A program made the translations under genes and the position numbers. Positions 37,021 to 48,522 of a stretch of 64,000 nt of DNA are shown here, piece after piece (position 1 is the stretch's first letter; the number at the start of each line of letters is the position of its first letter). The DNA comes from Haliclona indistincta (taxonomy: Eukaryota > Porifera > Demospongiae > Haplosclerida > Chalinidae): positions 3,563,903 to 3,627,902 of the forward strand of contig OZ024787.1 in the NCBI GenBank assembly GCA_964017065.1, written 5' to 3'. Under the pieces are notes generated by a model. The model was not told the origin of the DNA, searched no databases, and saw nothing but the letters and a program-made list of their open reading frames with translations.

Positions 37021-39925
37021 CTCAATAACTGTATGTAAATATATTGAAATACACAACTGGCTGAATAACCACCTTGACTCATGTACTGTTAATTTAAGGT
37101 GACGGGGTACAGTTACACCCCCGCACTTATGAATATAATTAGCATGTAAATACCAACACTTTAAAAATGGCTGTGATCGATGAGCTACATTTTTGTCGTC
37201 AAAATTTGCGAAGAGTGTTTACTTGCTGACCGTATACCTCGGCTGTTCCATTTGTACAGACCTTTGGCAGGGCCTGAGCAGTCTATCGGCCAAACGTCAA
37301 GTCACGTGAATTTTATTTTTTAGGTGACGTCATTTGTTTGGCACAATGGCGCTCCAAAGCGGTGATGTGGTCGAGTGTAAAGAAGGGCCTGCTGTACGTT
37401 TTTGATGAAGTTAGCCGGGCTTGAAAGCAGCTATAACGAGCCCATGAAGACTCCTCTGTTGTACTGACAAACTATTTTTGAACGTGCTGGTGAAGTATTG
37501 ACGGTCTCGCCGTTTCTGGAACAGCGCTATGAAAATGGTACGTGCTGTGTTGATGTTTGTTTGTGAGGTAGCATCCACAACGCTATGTAGAACAACTTAG
37601 AAATCAAATATGCTGTACATTGACTACTACTTTAACCCTTGCATATGTTTTAGAGAGTATACTTCTGTCATAAAAAATTTCCTGACGCTTATAATACAGT
37701 GGATTATGTCATAGACAGCTATGATTGGGCTGGGCACCATGATTTTTCCATGTTTAGGAATAATTATGAATGGCTAATAATAGTTTTCATTGATTGCATG
37801 AACACACAGGCTACTGATATAAAATGATCCCATATACTTTGTGTCACTGACGGCCGATTTTGTTCCAAATATCTCTCATCTAGCAATCTGGCATTTTTTG
37901 TCACATTCTGCATCCACTGATTACCAATTACTTTACCATTATTGTTGCAGATGATGTCAGATAAACCACCTTCACTGTTCGCTCTAGCTGGAGTAGATAC
38001 AAGCCGGATCTCTTACTGTCTTATCATCATTGTACACTGGCGCTACTTTTCTTGTATTATGCAAAGTGTTACACTGACTATAGTATTTTAATTTATAACT
38101 TATTATCAGACACTATAGTTGTATCTGCAGAGCTCAAACATACACACACTGACATACATGCTTGCTGTTGCAGGACACATTGTAATTTTGCCGGGCCGTA
38201 TGTATGCACACTGGAGGAGTAAAGGGCCATCAGAAACAGCCTCATAATGCTGGAAGAAACTTGATAATGCATTCTGTTGTATGCAAGATAGATTGCAGTA
38301 TCCAGTACATGTTGTTTTAAGTAATTTCTGTGCAGCTACCACAAGTATTAGGCATAACCAATTAACAGAATATTGTTGTAGTCATAACTTTTTTGTAATA
38401 CGCTAGAACAACTTCAAATCTGCTCTTCAGCAAGCTTATTACACTTATCAAAGAAAGGAACTATGAGATTGCAGCAGTTCTTGTCATAAAAAGTTTCCTG
38501 ACGCTATTTATTGTTGGCTTTGAAACAACTGCCGTTCGTGTACGAGGGTGCCTGGCGCCGTGTGTTTAGAGTAAGACCAAGAACAAGTACAGGAGACTGT
38601 ACATTGCAAGAATGAAAGAAAAAGAACGGAAGATAAAAAAGTTACAGGCGGTTAAGCTCAGAGATAACCCACGAATAGGCGATTTACACTGAAAAATAAA
38701 TTTGTATGGGTTTGATTGGACTTCCGGTCGTTTGGCCGATAGACTGTGAGAGTAAAAAATTTGCTTGTACATCAAAAATGCGCGAGTTACAATGACTTAT
38801 GGCGCTAGTTGTTGCCAATTGAACGACGCTGTCAAGACACATCGGCGTTTCACTCTGAAATCGCTTACCGGAATACCAAACAAACATGCTCAGGTGCTAG
38901 AACGACTCCAGAAGTGTTGGTTAGTAGTAAACTTCGCTTTTATTCTGTCACAGTTTCTGTAAAATTTGACGACGAAAATCTAAATTCCTATGTCTTAAGG
39001 TTCTGCCTCCTGCCACCCCGACTACAGCTGTTTGCCGTATCTTCAGAGCTCACTAACAGGGTGTCTGGCACTATAAATCCAACAGTAACACTCTCCTATA
39101 GCTGCTGGCAATAGTACTGTGATCTCTAATAAGTAATAGTTAGATCACACTTTGCAGTGCATCATGCAGCTATATGGCGTGGTCAATAATGGTCGGGACA
39201 CGTGAAAATGCACGAGCTGAAGTTGAGTGCATTATTCACATTCGAGACCGTTATTGGAATGCTCGAGTGCTTTTATAGGCGTTTAATACACTGCCATTGT
39301 GTGATCTAGTCCTTTAGAGCTTACCAAGCGACCATCGTCATTTTGTGCCTGACCGTCGTGGCTCGCAGTGTGCATTTAGAAATTGGTGCAAAAGTGTGTC
39401 ACACACTGCTAAGTGACACGTTTCGAGTGATGTGATTGGCTGGAGGTCACACGGTACGTTTTAAAAGCTAGATAATGTCTTGCGCACACTAACACAGCAA
39501 CCATTTCTTGTAATTAGTGGACGTAAACAAGAGCAGGTCACACCCCTTATCTGGCTGCTTCATGACCTAAGTGTTTCTATTGGTTCTCTCTACATTAAGT
39601 GTTAGTCTTATGAATCACTACAACAGGCTTCAGAATGCTTCATGGCTTCTACTTCCCATTCTTGATCTTCCTCACTATTATGGACTAGATCATCATGATC
39701 TTAGATCTTTTTTTGAATTCAGCAAAGCAGGGAACAAAACAAAATGATGACGATGATAATGATAATGATCATCATCATCATCGTCATCAATATCATTATC
39801 ATCATCACCATGTACAATATGTATTTGTCTACTAAACAACTATGAGTCACTACAGTGTAAATGTTTATGTACTGCTGCTACCTACAGTATACAATGACTG
39901 TTATTACAAGAAAGATACACTGAAA
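37021..39925. other. Intergenic with degenerate inverted repeats
   Basis: ttaaggtgacggggtacag at 37095 begins a non-coding block. tctatcggccaaacg (37288) is answered by cgtttggccgatagact (38730), and ttttgtcgtcaaaatttg (37193) resembles the reverse complement of a segment near 38965. cataaaaa(a/g)tttcctgacgc occurs at 37670 and 38485. It is probably an old large foldback or DNA element of about 2 kb. 39352-39925 is duplicated at 42540-43019. Confidence 0.45.
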
Positions 39926-40902
39926 CTAGCGTACAAACAGCTCAATCACTTGAAGAGGAGTGTCTTCATTGTCAATACCATCATCTCCACACACTCTCAG
40001 TTCAATGTCCTCAGTGGTGGTCTCACTGAGTGTCTTGTTGAACCATGGCATGTTGGGGTGAGTACAGCAGGGAGCCTCCTCACCAGGACATTGCTGTCCA
40101 TCCCACAGTGGATCAAATCCATATATTTCAAAAGCACAGCAAGTTTTATCGTTGTCACCAGTCTCACAGTAGTAGTCACTACCAACAAAAAAAGGAGGAA
40201 CAACAGCAATACCAGTATTGCAGGGACAATCTGTTTCAGGTATTCCTACGTACATAAGATTTGCTGCATTAGCGTACGTCCAAATGTGTTTACGAGTATA
40301 GCACTACCGTATGTGATGGATACTCCATCAACATATACACCATCAATTGTTAGCGAAGTATTGGCTAAATAGGGATAAAAAGCATTTGGTGTACCATATT
40401 GATAGCCTCGTAGTTGTCCGCACACTTGAGAGTAGTTCAGTCCTAGTGTGGAGAACACTGTGCTCTGACATCCTGCAGGACCATTCCGGCCACAGAGAGT
40501 CAGTCCTGAGAGGGTTTTCTGTGTCAGTCCCTGAGGGCAGGTGGCACCAGACTTCGACATGTTGACATAGGCCACTCTCATCCAGCCTCCCTCTCCTCCA
40601 CAGTTGGTCCCCTCCATGTCACAGTAGACCTGCACTAGTGAGCCATTGGGAACACGTATCTGGTAGTAGCCTGAGGGAGCTGATGGGAAGCAGTGAAGAA
40701 TCTCTTGACAAGATCTTTTCTTTGAAGGGTGGCAATCCAGCTGTTGCTGGACCTGTCCGAGAGTCTCCATCAAGTGCTGATCCTGCAGTGGGTCATACTG
40801 ACCACACTCAGAGGATACTGGATAGGTGACTGGAGTGAACCCACTCACTACACCACCAGCCAGCAGTAGATAGAACATCACACAGACAGGTCGGGCTGCC
40901 AT
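39926..40902 (-). pseudogene. Fibrinogen-like array copy B, 2-nt frameshift
   Basis: Starts MAARPVCVMFYLLLAGG with the usual signal peptide and fibrinogen-like half. At 40297-40302 the + strand reads gagtatagcac where copy C has gagtaggac, two extra bases that move the frame right after YVDGVSITYGSA. The remaining 109 residues (MYVGIPETDCPCN through the LFVR end) are intact in the shifted frame. Subtracting the two bases gives 975 nt, 324 residues. As sequenced, the product would end a few residues after the shift and lose the Cys-rich C-terminal part. Copy B pairs with copy C in sequence and flanks, so it probably decayed after their duplication, unless the two bases are an assembly error. 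Confidence 0.85.
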
Positions 40903-43019
40903 CTCAATAACTGTATGTAAATGTAAACAATGTATTGAAATACACAACTGGCTGAATAACCGACTTGACTCACGTTCTGTGGGTGGCAGGTTATGTTTAG
41001 CTGATTATTTTTTGCCAACTATGTTTATTGACTTTTTCTACTGCTCAGAAGAAGCAAACTTACAAAATACACTGTATACTTACTGTATGTACAATATGCA
41101 GCGCTACTAACGCTAACACTAAAAACTAACGCTCGAAGCTCATTGTCGAAAAACCAAGCGGTTTGTGACACCTCAGTTCTACAGACAGTTCTATCGAGCT
41201 ATGATTCGCTATGCAGGTTTTTTTTTATTTACCTGGTCATTGTCCTATGGATGGATTTGCCATTCCTCAAGTTCTAAGGCCGTCAACCAAGCGACCGTTT
41301 CCACCCACGCACCACTCTGGGAGCCATGTCACGAGAAAGACGTTTCCGTGATTCAAAAGCATGCTTAGAACCACGAAGAAGGCGAGGCTGCACATCTTGA
41401 CGCTATTAGATCCAAAATCAACAAAGAACTGCGAGCACCAGACGTCATAATAAAAATCATCGTACTTTTATGGAGAGAACAAAAATTCTAAAACCGCAAT
41501 GTTATCTAACTAGTAAAAGTAACTAGTAAAAATTCGTGTCTTCGCCGCACATTCCCGTATTTCTAATGAATAAAGTTTTATTGTAATTCCTGTACCCGCC
41601 ACCTTAAGGTGGCAAAATACCAGAATTGATGATATTCATGACTTTAGCAAGTAGCTTTATTTTCTAGTCGTGGGTATTTAAACATCAAGTCTCAGCCATG
41701 TAGCGTTAGCCATAGCGGAAAGATGAGACCGCCTGGTGGGGACCAAGCACGATCGGTTGATTACATTTTCTTTAGTTGTGTGAAGTGTACGAAGCTAAAA
41801 CTGCTCCAGCAAGCTCACCTGCCATCTGTGCAAAACAGTTGCATGGATTTACATACACGATATTATAGCAACACACTCGTGCTGCCCGGTAGCACACAGG
41901 TGTAATATCGCCTACGGGCATGCATGTAGTAATCACACAATTCATGCACTGTTGTATTGTTGTAGCAATACAGTGAATACAATAACGTTGATTCAACACG
42001 TCATGTTTTGTTTATGTTATCTTTTTAAAACTCACATTTATTTTGTGCGATCATTCATACACTATTGTCCAAATGAAGTTCTTTCTTAAGTTACTCCTGA
42101 GAGTAAGACCACTTTTTATATTATTACAAGCTGATTACAAGTAAATAAACACTGCTGCAAGTTAAAGCTGAACCATGCGGAACAGAACAGACACGAAATG
42201 CGCTGAACGGAACAGCACATAAAGTGACTGCAGAACTGAACTGTGGCCTAAAAGTCTCGTGTAACGTGGGAGTACTTTAGAAAACGTACTAATCATGCCC
42301 TGAATAGTTCTTGCCGATGTTTTGATCATGCATGATGCCATGACTGAGGCTCTGGCAGAGAGCCTGTGCAGGCTGCTGGCCTCTAGTGCAGTACGATTTT
42401 GATGTGTCCAGAGAATACCTTGATCCAGGAAGGAGAGAATCAGTAGTATTTGGAAGTGATTTATTTGCATACACATGCATGTCAAAAATAACAAATATTC
42501 TCATCACGAACTTCATGATCTTGTGCCCGACCGGTGTGTCGCATTTAGAACTAAAAAAGTGCACTGTAATGCACCAGCTGGTGACACATTTCGAGCGATA
42601 TGATTAACTGGAGATCACACGGTATGCTTTAAAAGCTGGATAATGCTCACGCTCACTAACACAGCAACCATTTCCTGTAATTAGTGAACGTAAACAAGTG
42701 CAGGTCATACCCCTTATCTGACTGCTTCATGACCTATGTGTTTCTAATGGTTCTCTCTACATTAAGTGTTAGTCTTATGAATCGGCTTCAGAATGCTTCA
42801 TGGCTTCTACTCACTTCCCAGTCTTGATCTTCTTCTATATGGACTAGATCATCATGATCTTAGATCATCATCATGATCTTAGATCATATCATTCTCATGT
42901 ACAATATGTATTTGTCTACTAAACAACCATGAGTCACTACAGTGTAAATGTTTATGTACTGTTGCTGCTCCCTAGCTACAGTATACAATGACTGTTGTTA
43001 CAAGAAAGATGCACTGAAA
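40903..43019. other. Intergenic; 16-base palindrome at a possible transposon end
   Basis: gccaccttaaggtggc (41596-41611) is a perfect palindrome centred on TTAA. With ctgtaccc before it, it mirrors ttaaggtgacggggtacag at 37095. From about 42540 on, the sequence duplicates 39352-39925, the 3' flank of copy B. No gene supported. Confidence 0.5.
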
Positions 43020-44012
43020 CTAGCGTACAAACAGTTCAATCACTTGAAGAGGAGTGTCTTCATTGTCAATACCATCATCTCCACACACTCTCAGTTCAAT
43101 GTCCTCAGTGGTGGTCTCACTGAGTGTCTTGTTGAACCATGGCATGTTGGGATGAGTACAGCAGGGAGCCTCCTCACCAGGACATTGCTGTCCATCCCAC
43201 AGTGGATCAAATCTAAATATTTCATAAGTACAGCAAGTTTTATCATTGTCACCAGTCTCACAGTAGTAGTCACTACCAACAAACTGAGGAGGAGCAACAG
43301 CATTACCAGTATTACAGGGACAATCTGTTTCAGGTATTCCTGGAAACATAAGATTCAATCCATTAGCGTACGTCCAAATGTGTTTACGAGTAGGACTACC
43401 GTATGTGATGGATACTCCATCAACATAATCACCGTCAATTGTTCGTGCACTGACTTTCTCATAATATGTTTCAAAAGCATTTGGTGTACCATATTGATAG
43501 CCTCGTAGTTGTCCACACACTTGAGAGTAGTTCAATCCTAGTGTGAAGAACACTGTGCTCTGACATCCTGGACCGTTCCGGCCACAGACAGTCAATCCTG
43601 AGAGGGTTGTCTGTGTCAGTCCCTGAGGGCAGGTGGCACCAGACTGTGTCATGTTGACATAGGCCACTCTTGTCCAGCCTCCCTCTCCTCCACAGTTGGT
43701 TCCCTCCATGTCACAGTAGACCTGCACTAGCGAGCCATTGGGAACACATATCTGGTAGTAGCCTGAGGGAGCTGATGGGAAGCAGTGAAGAATCTCTTGA
43801 CAAGATCTATTTTGAGGAGGGTTACAACCAGGAGTAGCCAGTTGTTGCTGTACTCTCTCAAGAGCCTCTGTCAACTGTTGATCCTGCATTGGATCATCTT
43901 GAGAATGATCACACTCAGAGGATACTATAGCAGGATAGCTGCTAGTTAACCCACTCACTACACCACCAGCCAGCAGTAGGTAGAACAGCATACAGACAGG
44001 TTGAGCTGCCAT
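43020..44012 (-). CDS. Fibrinogen-like secreted protein, array copy C, intact
   Basis: 330 residues, single exon, start MAAQPVCMLFYLLLAGG. The segment after the signal peptide differs from most copies (LTSSYPAIVSSECDHSQDD). The fibrinogen-like half, the VCGQLRGYQYGTPNAF block and the Cys-rich C-terminal block are all present. Variable segments are ETYYEKVSARTIDGD, LMFPGIPETDCPCN, CCTYEIFRFDPLWDG and CGDDGIDNEDTPLQ. The last equals copy B and the second is close to it, so B and C are sister copies. Ends LFVR. Secreted; role as for the family. Confidence 0.87.
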   Translation of the reverse strand: MAAQPVCMLFYLLLAGGVVSGLTSSYPAIVSSECDHSQDDPMQDQQLTEALERVQQQLATPGCNPPQNRSCQEILHCFPSAPSGYYQICVPNGSLVQVYCDMEGTNCGGEGGWTRVAYVNMTQSGATCPQGLTQTTLSGLTVCGRNGPGCQSTVFFTLGLNYSQVCGQLRGYQYGTPNAFETYYEKVSARTIDGDYVDGVSITYGSPTRKHIWTYANGLNLMFPGIPETDCPCNTGNAVAPPQFVGSDYYCETGDNDKTCCTYEIFRFDPLWDGQQCPGEEAPCCTHPNMPWFNKTLSETTTEDIELRVCGDDGIDNEDTPLQVIELFVR

Positions 44013-45464
44013 TTCCTAAGTCTAATAGTGAATACTATAGAGTTGATTTATCTAGTCAATATGGCGTGTTTATTTTGATAAATATGATACGGATAATGAC
44101 TATAGATCATAAGTTTTAGTTGTTTGTAGTATGAATCAGTTGAATCACTATAAGACTGTAAGATGCAGTAGTTCAACTGTTGTGTAACTGGTAACTAAGC
44201 ATTTTTTAACCATTTTTTAACAGCAGTTCGAAGAGTTGATGTCAAAACCTGGAGTATTCAATCAGATATACGAATAATTGAATTCACATGACCAGAAGTG
44301 ATTTTCACCTGCAAAATTGTATAATGATAATCTGAGCTTAGTGTACCTTGAATAATTATATCGTGGTTACATATTGATCAGAGCAATCGTGATTGGTACA
44401 TGAAACCGCAGTACATGACAAAGGAAAATTATTTTAAACACAAGATTCTTGCAAGATTTCATGTGCTTAAGCAAGTTGGGGTAGTAAACGAGTCAAGGAA
44501 GCCTGGATGGTGGTGCAGAGAAACTATGTGTTAGCTCTTGTACTGAGAGAGGCATCTAGCTCTTCGCATAGCTCATTCATGCTGGCAGTAAAACACAATT
44601 AAGTGCGTGACATCTACATGTTTGTCTTGTATTGTATCTACATCTGTGCTAATGTCGAACGAATGCATGTTTTCAACTTACTGCCATTCATCCAAATTTA
44701 GTACCATGGGTCTAACATTTGATATACAGCAAGCAGGATGATCACATATTATAACTTCATTGAGTTTCAGTAATGTTTGACCGAGTAACAGCTATTTGAA
44801 AACAGGCGTCCGTTCCAAAATTTCAGGAACAAAATGACCCCTTTTCTCGAATCCACTCACATATAGAGCAGCCTGAACAACTGGATTTTTGGATGTAGTC
44901 AAACACGTGCAGGTTCATGCATTTTGAGTCTCTTGAGAAATTTAATGACAACAAGACTAGACATTGGGCATGAATGAGGGCAGCTCACGTGATCTTGTTG
45001 CTTCATGATTATAAGTCTTGAGGCATGTCTACACTGGGGCGTGAATCCTGGTTCAACCAGAGTTGAACTTGGATAGATCGTGTCCGCACTTGACCTAGTT
45101 TTGGCAAATCTGGGTTGAACCCTGGTTCAGCCAAGCCACATACGTATGTGGGTTGAACTGAGTTAAAACTAGGTTAGTTTTGGTGCCGCCCCGTGTACAT
45201 GCACTGGAGACGCTCTTCAAGAATTCTATGACACACACATCCAAGAAGCACTCGTGCTATCGCTATAAACACAGACTGCTGTTGTTTTGCATTATCGTCC
45301 GACTTGGTGAGTGCCAGTGATTTCGTAAATCACTATCATTTACAAGCTTCATAATTGCTTCTGTGCAAATGTCTAGAGATGGATTGTTGTTGACTATTAA
45401 AACAACACTACAATTACAATACATGTGCTGCTGCTACATACATTGTTTGAGAAATGCACTCTAA
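44013..45464. other. Intergenic between copies C and D
   Basis: Apart from the MITE at 45023-45202, no gene or clear repeat is recognised. Confidence 0.5.
45023..45202. mobile_element. MITE with TIR GCATGTCTACACTGGGGCG
   Basis: gcatgtctacactggggcg at the left is answered by cgccccgtgtacatgc at the right. The 180-bp interior has ggttcaacc/ggttgaac inverted motifs. Non-coding. Confidence 0.75.
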
Positions 45465-46427
45465 CTATCGTACAAACAGTTCGATCACTTCAAGAGGAGT
45501 GTCTTCAAATCTGATGCCTTGGTCTCCACAAACTCTCAGTTCAATGTCCTCAGTGGTGGTCTCACTGAGTGTCTTATTGAACCATGGCATGTTGGGGTGA
45601 GTACAGCAGGGAGCTTCCTCACCAGGACATTGCTGTCCATCCCACAGTGGATCATTAGGGTAAAGGGTAGATTTACAGCAATTTTTATCATTGTCACCAG
45701 TCTCACAGTAGTAGTCACTACCAACAAATGGAGGAGCAACTAATCCATTATTACAAGGACAATTTGACTTGGGATGCGCATGCATTAGATTCACTCCATT
45801 AGCATAAGTCCAAATGTGTTTGCGAGGAGAACTACCGTATGTGATGGATACTCCATCAACATATACACTGTCAATTGTTAGTGAAGGATTGGCCAAATAG
45901 GGACGAAAAGCATCTGGTGTACCACGTTGATAGCCTCGTAGCTGTCCACACACTTGAGAGTAGTTCAATCCTAGTGTGGAGAACACTGTGCTCCGACATC
46001 CTGGGCCATTCCGGCCACAAAGTGTCAGTCCTGAGAGGGTTGTCTGTGTCAGTCCCTGAGGGCAGGTGGCACCAGACTGTGACATGTCAACATTGGCCAC
46101 TCTCATCCAGCCTCCCTCTCCTCCACAGTTGGTCCCCTCCATGTCACAGTAGACATGCACTGATGAGCCATTGGAAATGCATATCTTGTAGTAGCCTGAG
46201 GGAGCTGATGGGACATAATCAAGAATTTGTTGACAAGACCTGTGTTTAGGAGGATGACAATCCAGCTGCTGCTGGATCTGTTCAAGAGTCTCCATTATTT
46301 GTTGATCCTGCAGTGGGTCATACTGACCACACTCAGAGGATACTGGATAGGTGACTGGAGTGAACCCACTCACTACACCACCAGCCAGCAGTAGGTAGAA
46401 CAGCACACAGACAGATTTCGCTGCCAT
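45465..46427 (-). CDS. Fibrinogen-like secreted protein, array copy D, intact
   Basis: 320 residues, the shortest intact copy, starting MAAKSVCVLFYLLLAGG. It deviates in the otherwise constant N-terminal part (QQILDYVPSAPSGYYKICIS, SSVHVYCDM, RVANVDM). Variable segments: RPYLANPSLTIDSV, LMHAHPKSNCPCNNG, CCKSTLYPNDPLWDG, CGDQGIRFEDTPLE. Ends LFVR. Its 5' flank (46428-47180) is duplicated upstream of copy E (49507-50210), so D and E share a recent promoter origin. An ATG further upstream is in frame but would bury the signal peptide. Confidence 0.87.
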   Translation of the reverse strand: MAAKSVCVLFYLLLAGGVVSGFTPVTYPVSSECGQYDPLQDQQIMETLEQIQQQLDCHPPKHRSCQQILDYVPSAPSGYYKICISNGSSVHVYCDMEGTNCGGEGGWMRVANVDMSQSGATCPQGLTQTTLSGLTLCGRNGPGCRSTVFSTLGLNYSQVCGQLRGYQRGTPDAFRPYLANPSLTIDSVYVDGVSITYGSSPRKHIWTYANGVNLMHAHPKSNCPCNNGLVAPPFVGSDYYCETGDNDKNCCKSTLYPNDPLWDGQQCPGEEAPCCTHPNMPWFNKTLSETTTEDIELRVCGDQGIRFEDTPLEVIELFVR

Positions 46428-47340
46428 CTCCTGAATCTCGACACAGAATAATACTGGCTTATTATACTCATGCAATAAGATCGTTCCTACTATAAGAGTT
46501 AGTATGTTTTTATAATAATCTATGTGTACTTTAGATATTTTGTAATCTCTCAGTCTTGATAGTTTATAGATCTACTTTTCACAGTGTATGATTTGAAAAT
46601 CTAGTGTTTCAGATTCAACTTTAGTAGTGTTGAATGACATCGTATCGAGTACTTGTAAAAACTCTCATAATATACTGTCTCTGAATGTTGTTTACTAATC
46701 ATGCGGTCCCACTTTCCAAAGTTTAGGAATTGGAAATTTGAAGCAATAACATAAAATTGCTTAAATTACTTTTGAAAATTTGTTTGCTCATTAACTTGAG
46801 TCCGAAATTTTTCATTCTCGAGTCCTTTGCACTGATGTTATAATTTTTATGTGTACACATATTCAACAGCTTCTCACTAGAGCACTACAACATTGTGTTC
46901 TCAATAATTGTAAGACTGTTGATCATTATGTACTAGATCTAAAATGATAATCTTTAAAAGCTACCAGTTCACTAACTCACTAGCTGCCAGTCAGCTAACT
47001 CTGACTCAAACTAGCGTATATGCATGTGTTGTTTGCAATGTGTCCGTTGGTATTAATACTTGCCTTAGAGTAAGAGGTATTATTTCACTTTTCATGTCTT
47101 TCTTGTTTCTAATTTACGGCATGATTCCTCCCTGGATGCTTGGGCAGGTTTGTGAAGCAGTAGTATACTGCCGTATAGCGAGAAATTTTCGCTGTAGAAA
47201 TATTTCGCGAATTGCAGATTATTTGTTTTAGTTGACAGGCCAATAGCGTTGATTCGCGAAAATATTATTTGTGAAATGTTTTATCTTCTGCATTTCTCCC
47301 ATGAAATTTCCCGTACGGTATTATGCATGTGCATAATGTA
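46428..47340. repeat. Duplicated 5' flank of copies D and E (left copy)
   Basis: Strong similarity to 49507-50320, including tggcttattatactcatgcaataagatc, tttgtaatctctcagtcttgatag and a MITE near the far end (47169-47320). Marks a duplication unit of gene plus about 0.8 kb upstream. Confidence 0.85.
47169..47320. mobile_element. MITE, family TACCATATAGCGGGAAATTT, copy B
   Basis: tgccgtatagcgagaaattt at the left, gaaatttcccgtacggta at the right, and a gattcgcgaaaatattattt core. A shortened relative sits at the equivalent place in the duplicate (50208-50310). Confidence 0.8.
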
Positions 47341-47640
47341 CTGAGAAGGAGAATACTGGATAGGTTACTACCAGAGTTCATTAAGTAAGAGTGTGCAGCC
47401 GTCAATATACCCCATTGGACGGCGTTGGACATTTTCTACGTCACAAGTTTATACAGCAGAAAGCATTAGGCCTGCTATGCTAATGATATTCCAACACCGT
47501 CCAACGGGGTATATTGAAGGCTGCATACTGTTACTTAATGAACTCTTGGTTGCTATGTTATGGACAGGTTGGGGTGCCATATCAACAAACCAGACTAGAA
47601 TTGTATGTTTTTATTTTTCTAAGATACATCAGGTGTAGAC
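47340..47640 (-). pseudogene. Leader remnant of a fibrinogen-like copy, split by a MITE
   Basis: gagaatactggataggttac and, after the element at 47371-47549, ggttggggtgccatatcaac correspond to both sides of the leader remnant at 52482-52570 and, more distantly, to the signal-peptide region of intact copies. Later sequence (tttttctaagataca, aggtgtag) also matches 52600-52630. It is all that is left of an array member. Confidence 0.55.
47371..47549. mobile_element. MITE, family CAAGAGTTCATTA, copy B
   Basis: Arms of about 55 bp: ccagagttcattaagtaag at the left, cttaatgaactcttgg at the right, continuing with gtcaatataccccattggac and its counterpart. The flanks ttacta and ttgcta could be a 6-bp target duplication with one mismatch. 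179 bp, related to 10322-10516. Confidence 0.85.
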
Positions 47641-48025
47641 AAGAAAATTAAAAAGATTTCTATCGAAATCAAAAGGATGTAGGGTTGTGAAATCTACCAC
47701 TGGTCCACAATGTAAACTAACAAGGAACAAGCATGGAATGGTAACACGATTGACTTGCTAAATTCTAATAACAGATCTTAGATCCCTGCATCAGTGGCTG
47801 CTGTGGCCTGACTATAGCTAGTTCAGCTAGTTGCTGTTGACTGACACCTGACGTGATTTATTGATCTTATGTACAGCCACTGATGTAGGGATCTATGGTC
47901 TGTTAGCAAGTCAATCGTGTTACCATTCCATGCTTGTTCCTTGTTAGTTTACATTGTGGACCAGTGGTAGATTTCACAACCCTACATCCTTTTGATTTCG
48001 ATAGAAATCTTTTTAATTTTCTTGT
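47639..48025. mobile_element. Foldback element with arms of about 120-150 bp
   Basis: acaagaaaattaaaaagatt at the left is answered by aatctttttaattttcttgt at the right. The arms match almost perfectly for about 120 bp (gatgtagggttgtgaaatc, ccacaatgtaaactaac, gtaacacgattgacttgcta) and then imperfectly to near the centre. 387 bp, no frame. Such long near-perfect arms imply recent insertion or repair between arms. Confidence 0.9.
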
Positions 48026-48522
48026 TTGTGTCCTTTTTTGAAGGGCTGTTCAATATCATGCACATACTGAGCTGTGTTTGTTTCCACCATTGGTTTAGTT
48101 TTCCTGTTATTGATGGCTTTTTTATTATTGATGGCTTTTGATGGCTTTTCTTTCTTTAAATGGTGAAATATCAGCGTTTGAATGCTAATACATTGTATGT
48201 AGCCACCATCTTGATTTTCCGTTCAACCCTACATAGGGAGTCACTACCGTGCCTCCCTACCACTGATAGATAAAACCAAATGCTTAACCCTTGTGTGTTC
48301 ACGTGTCCATTGTCGATGAAGTACAGTAGTACCATACTGCTACAACACTAGCTGATAACATAGTTGCACTGTTTTTGACTGTTATACTGAAATGTACATT
48401 TTAAATTAAATACACATTGATAAATTACTGAATCTAAGAAGTCTGATAGCTAGATTCACAACTTTACTACTACAACACTACATGTCTACAACTGACCTAC
48501 ATAATCTATTCCTTGTCTGGAT
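48026..48522. repeat. 3' flank of copy E, shared among copies
   Basis: From about 48270 (aaccaaatgcttaaccctt) to the stop codon this flank is shared with 50885-51132 (copy F) and 53745-54037 (copy G), and partly with I and J (catgtctacaactgacac). It marks the duplication unit on the 3' side. Confidence 0.75.

Noticed and set aside
38765..39114. Two overlapping plus-strand frames
   Set aside because: They overlap the right arm of a degenerate inverted repeat and match nothing recognised.
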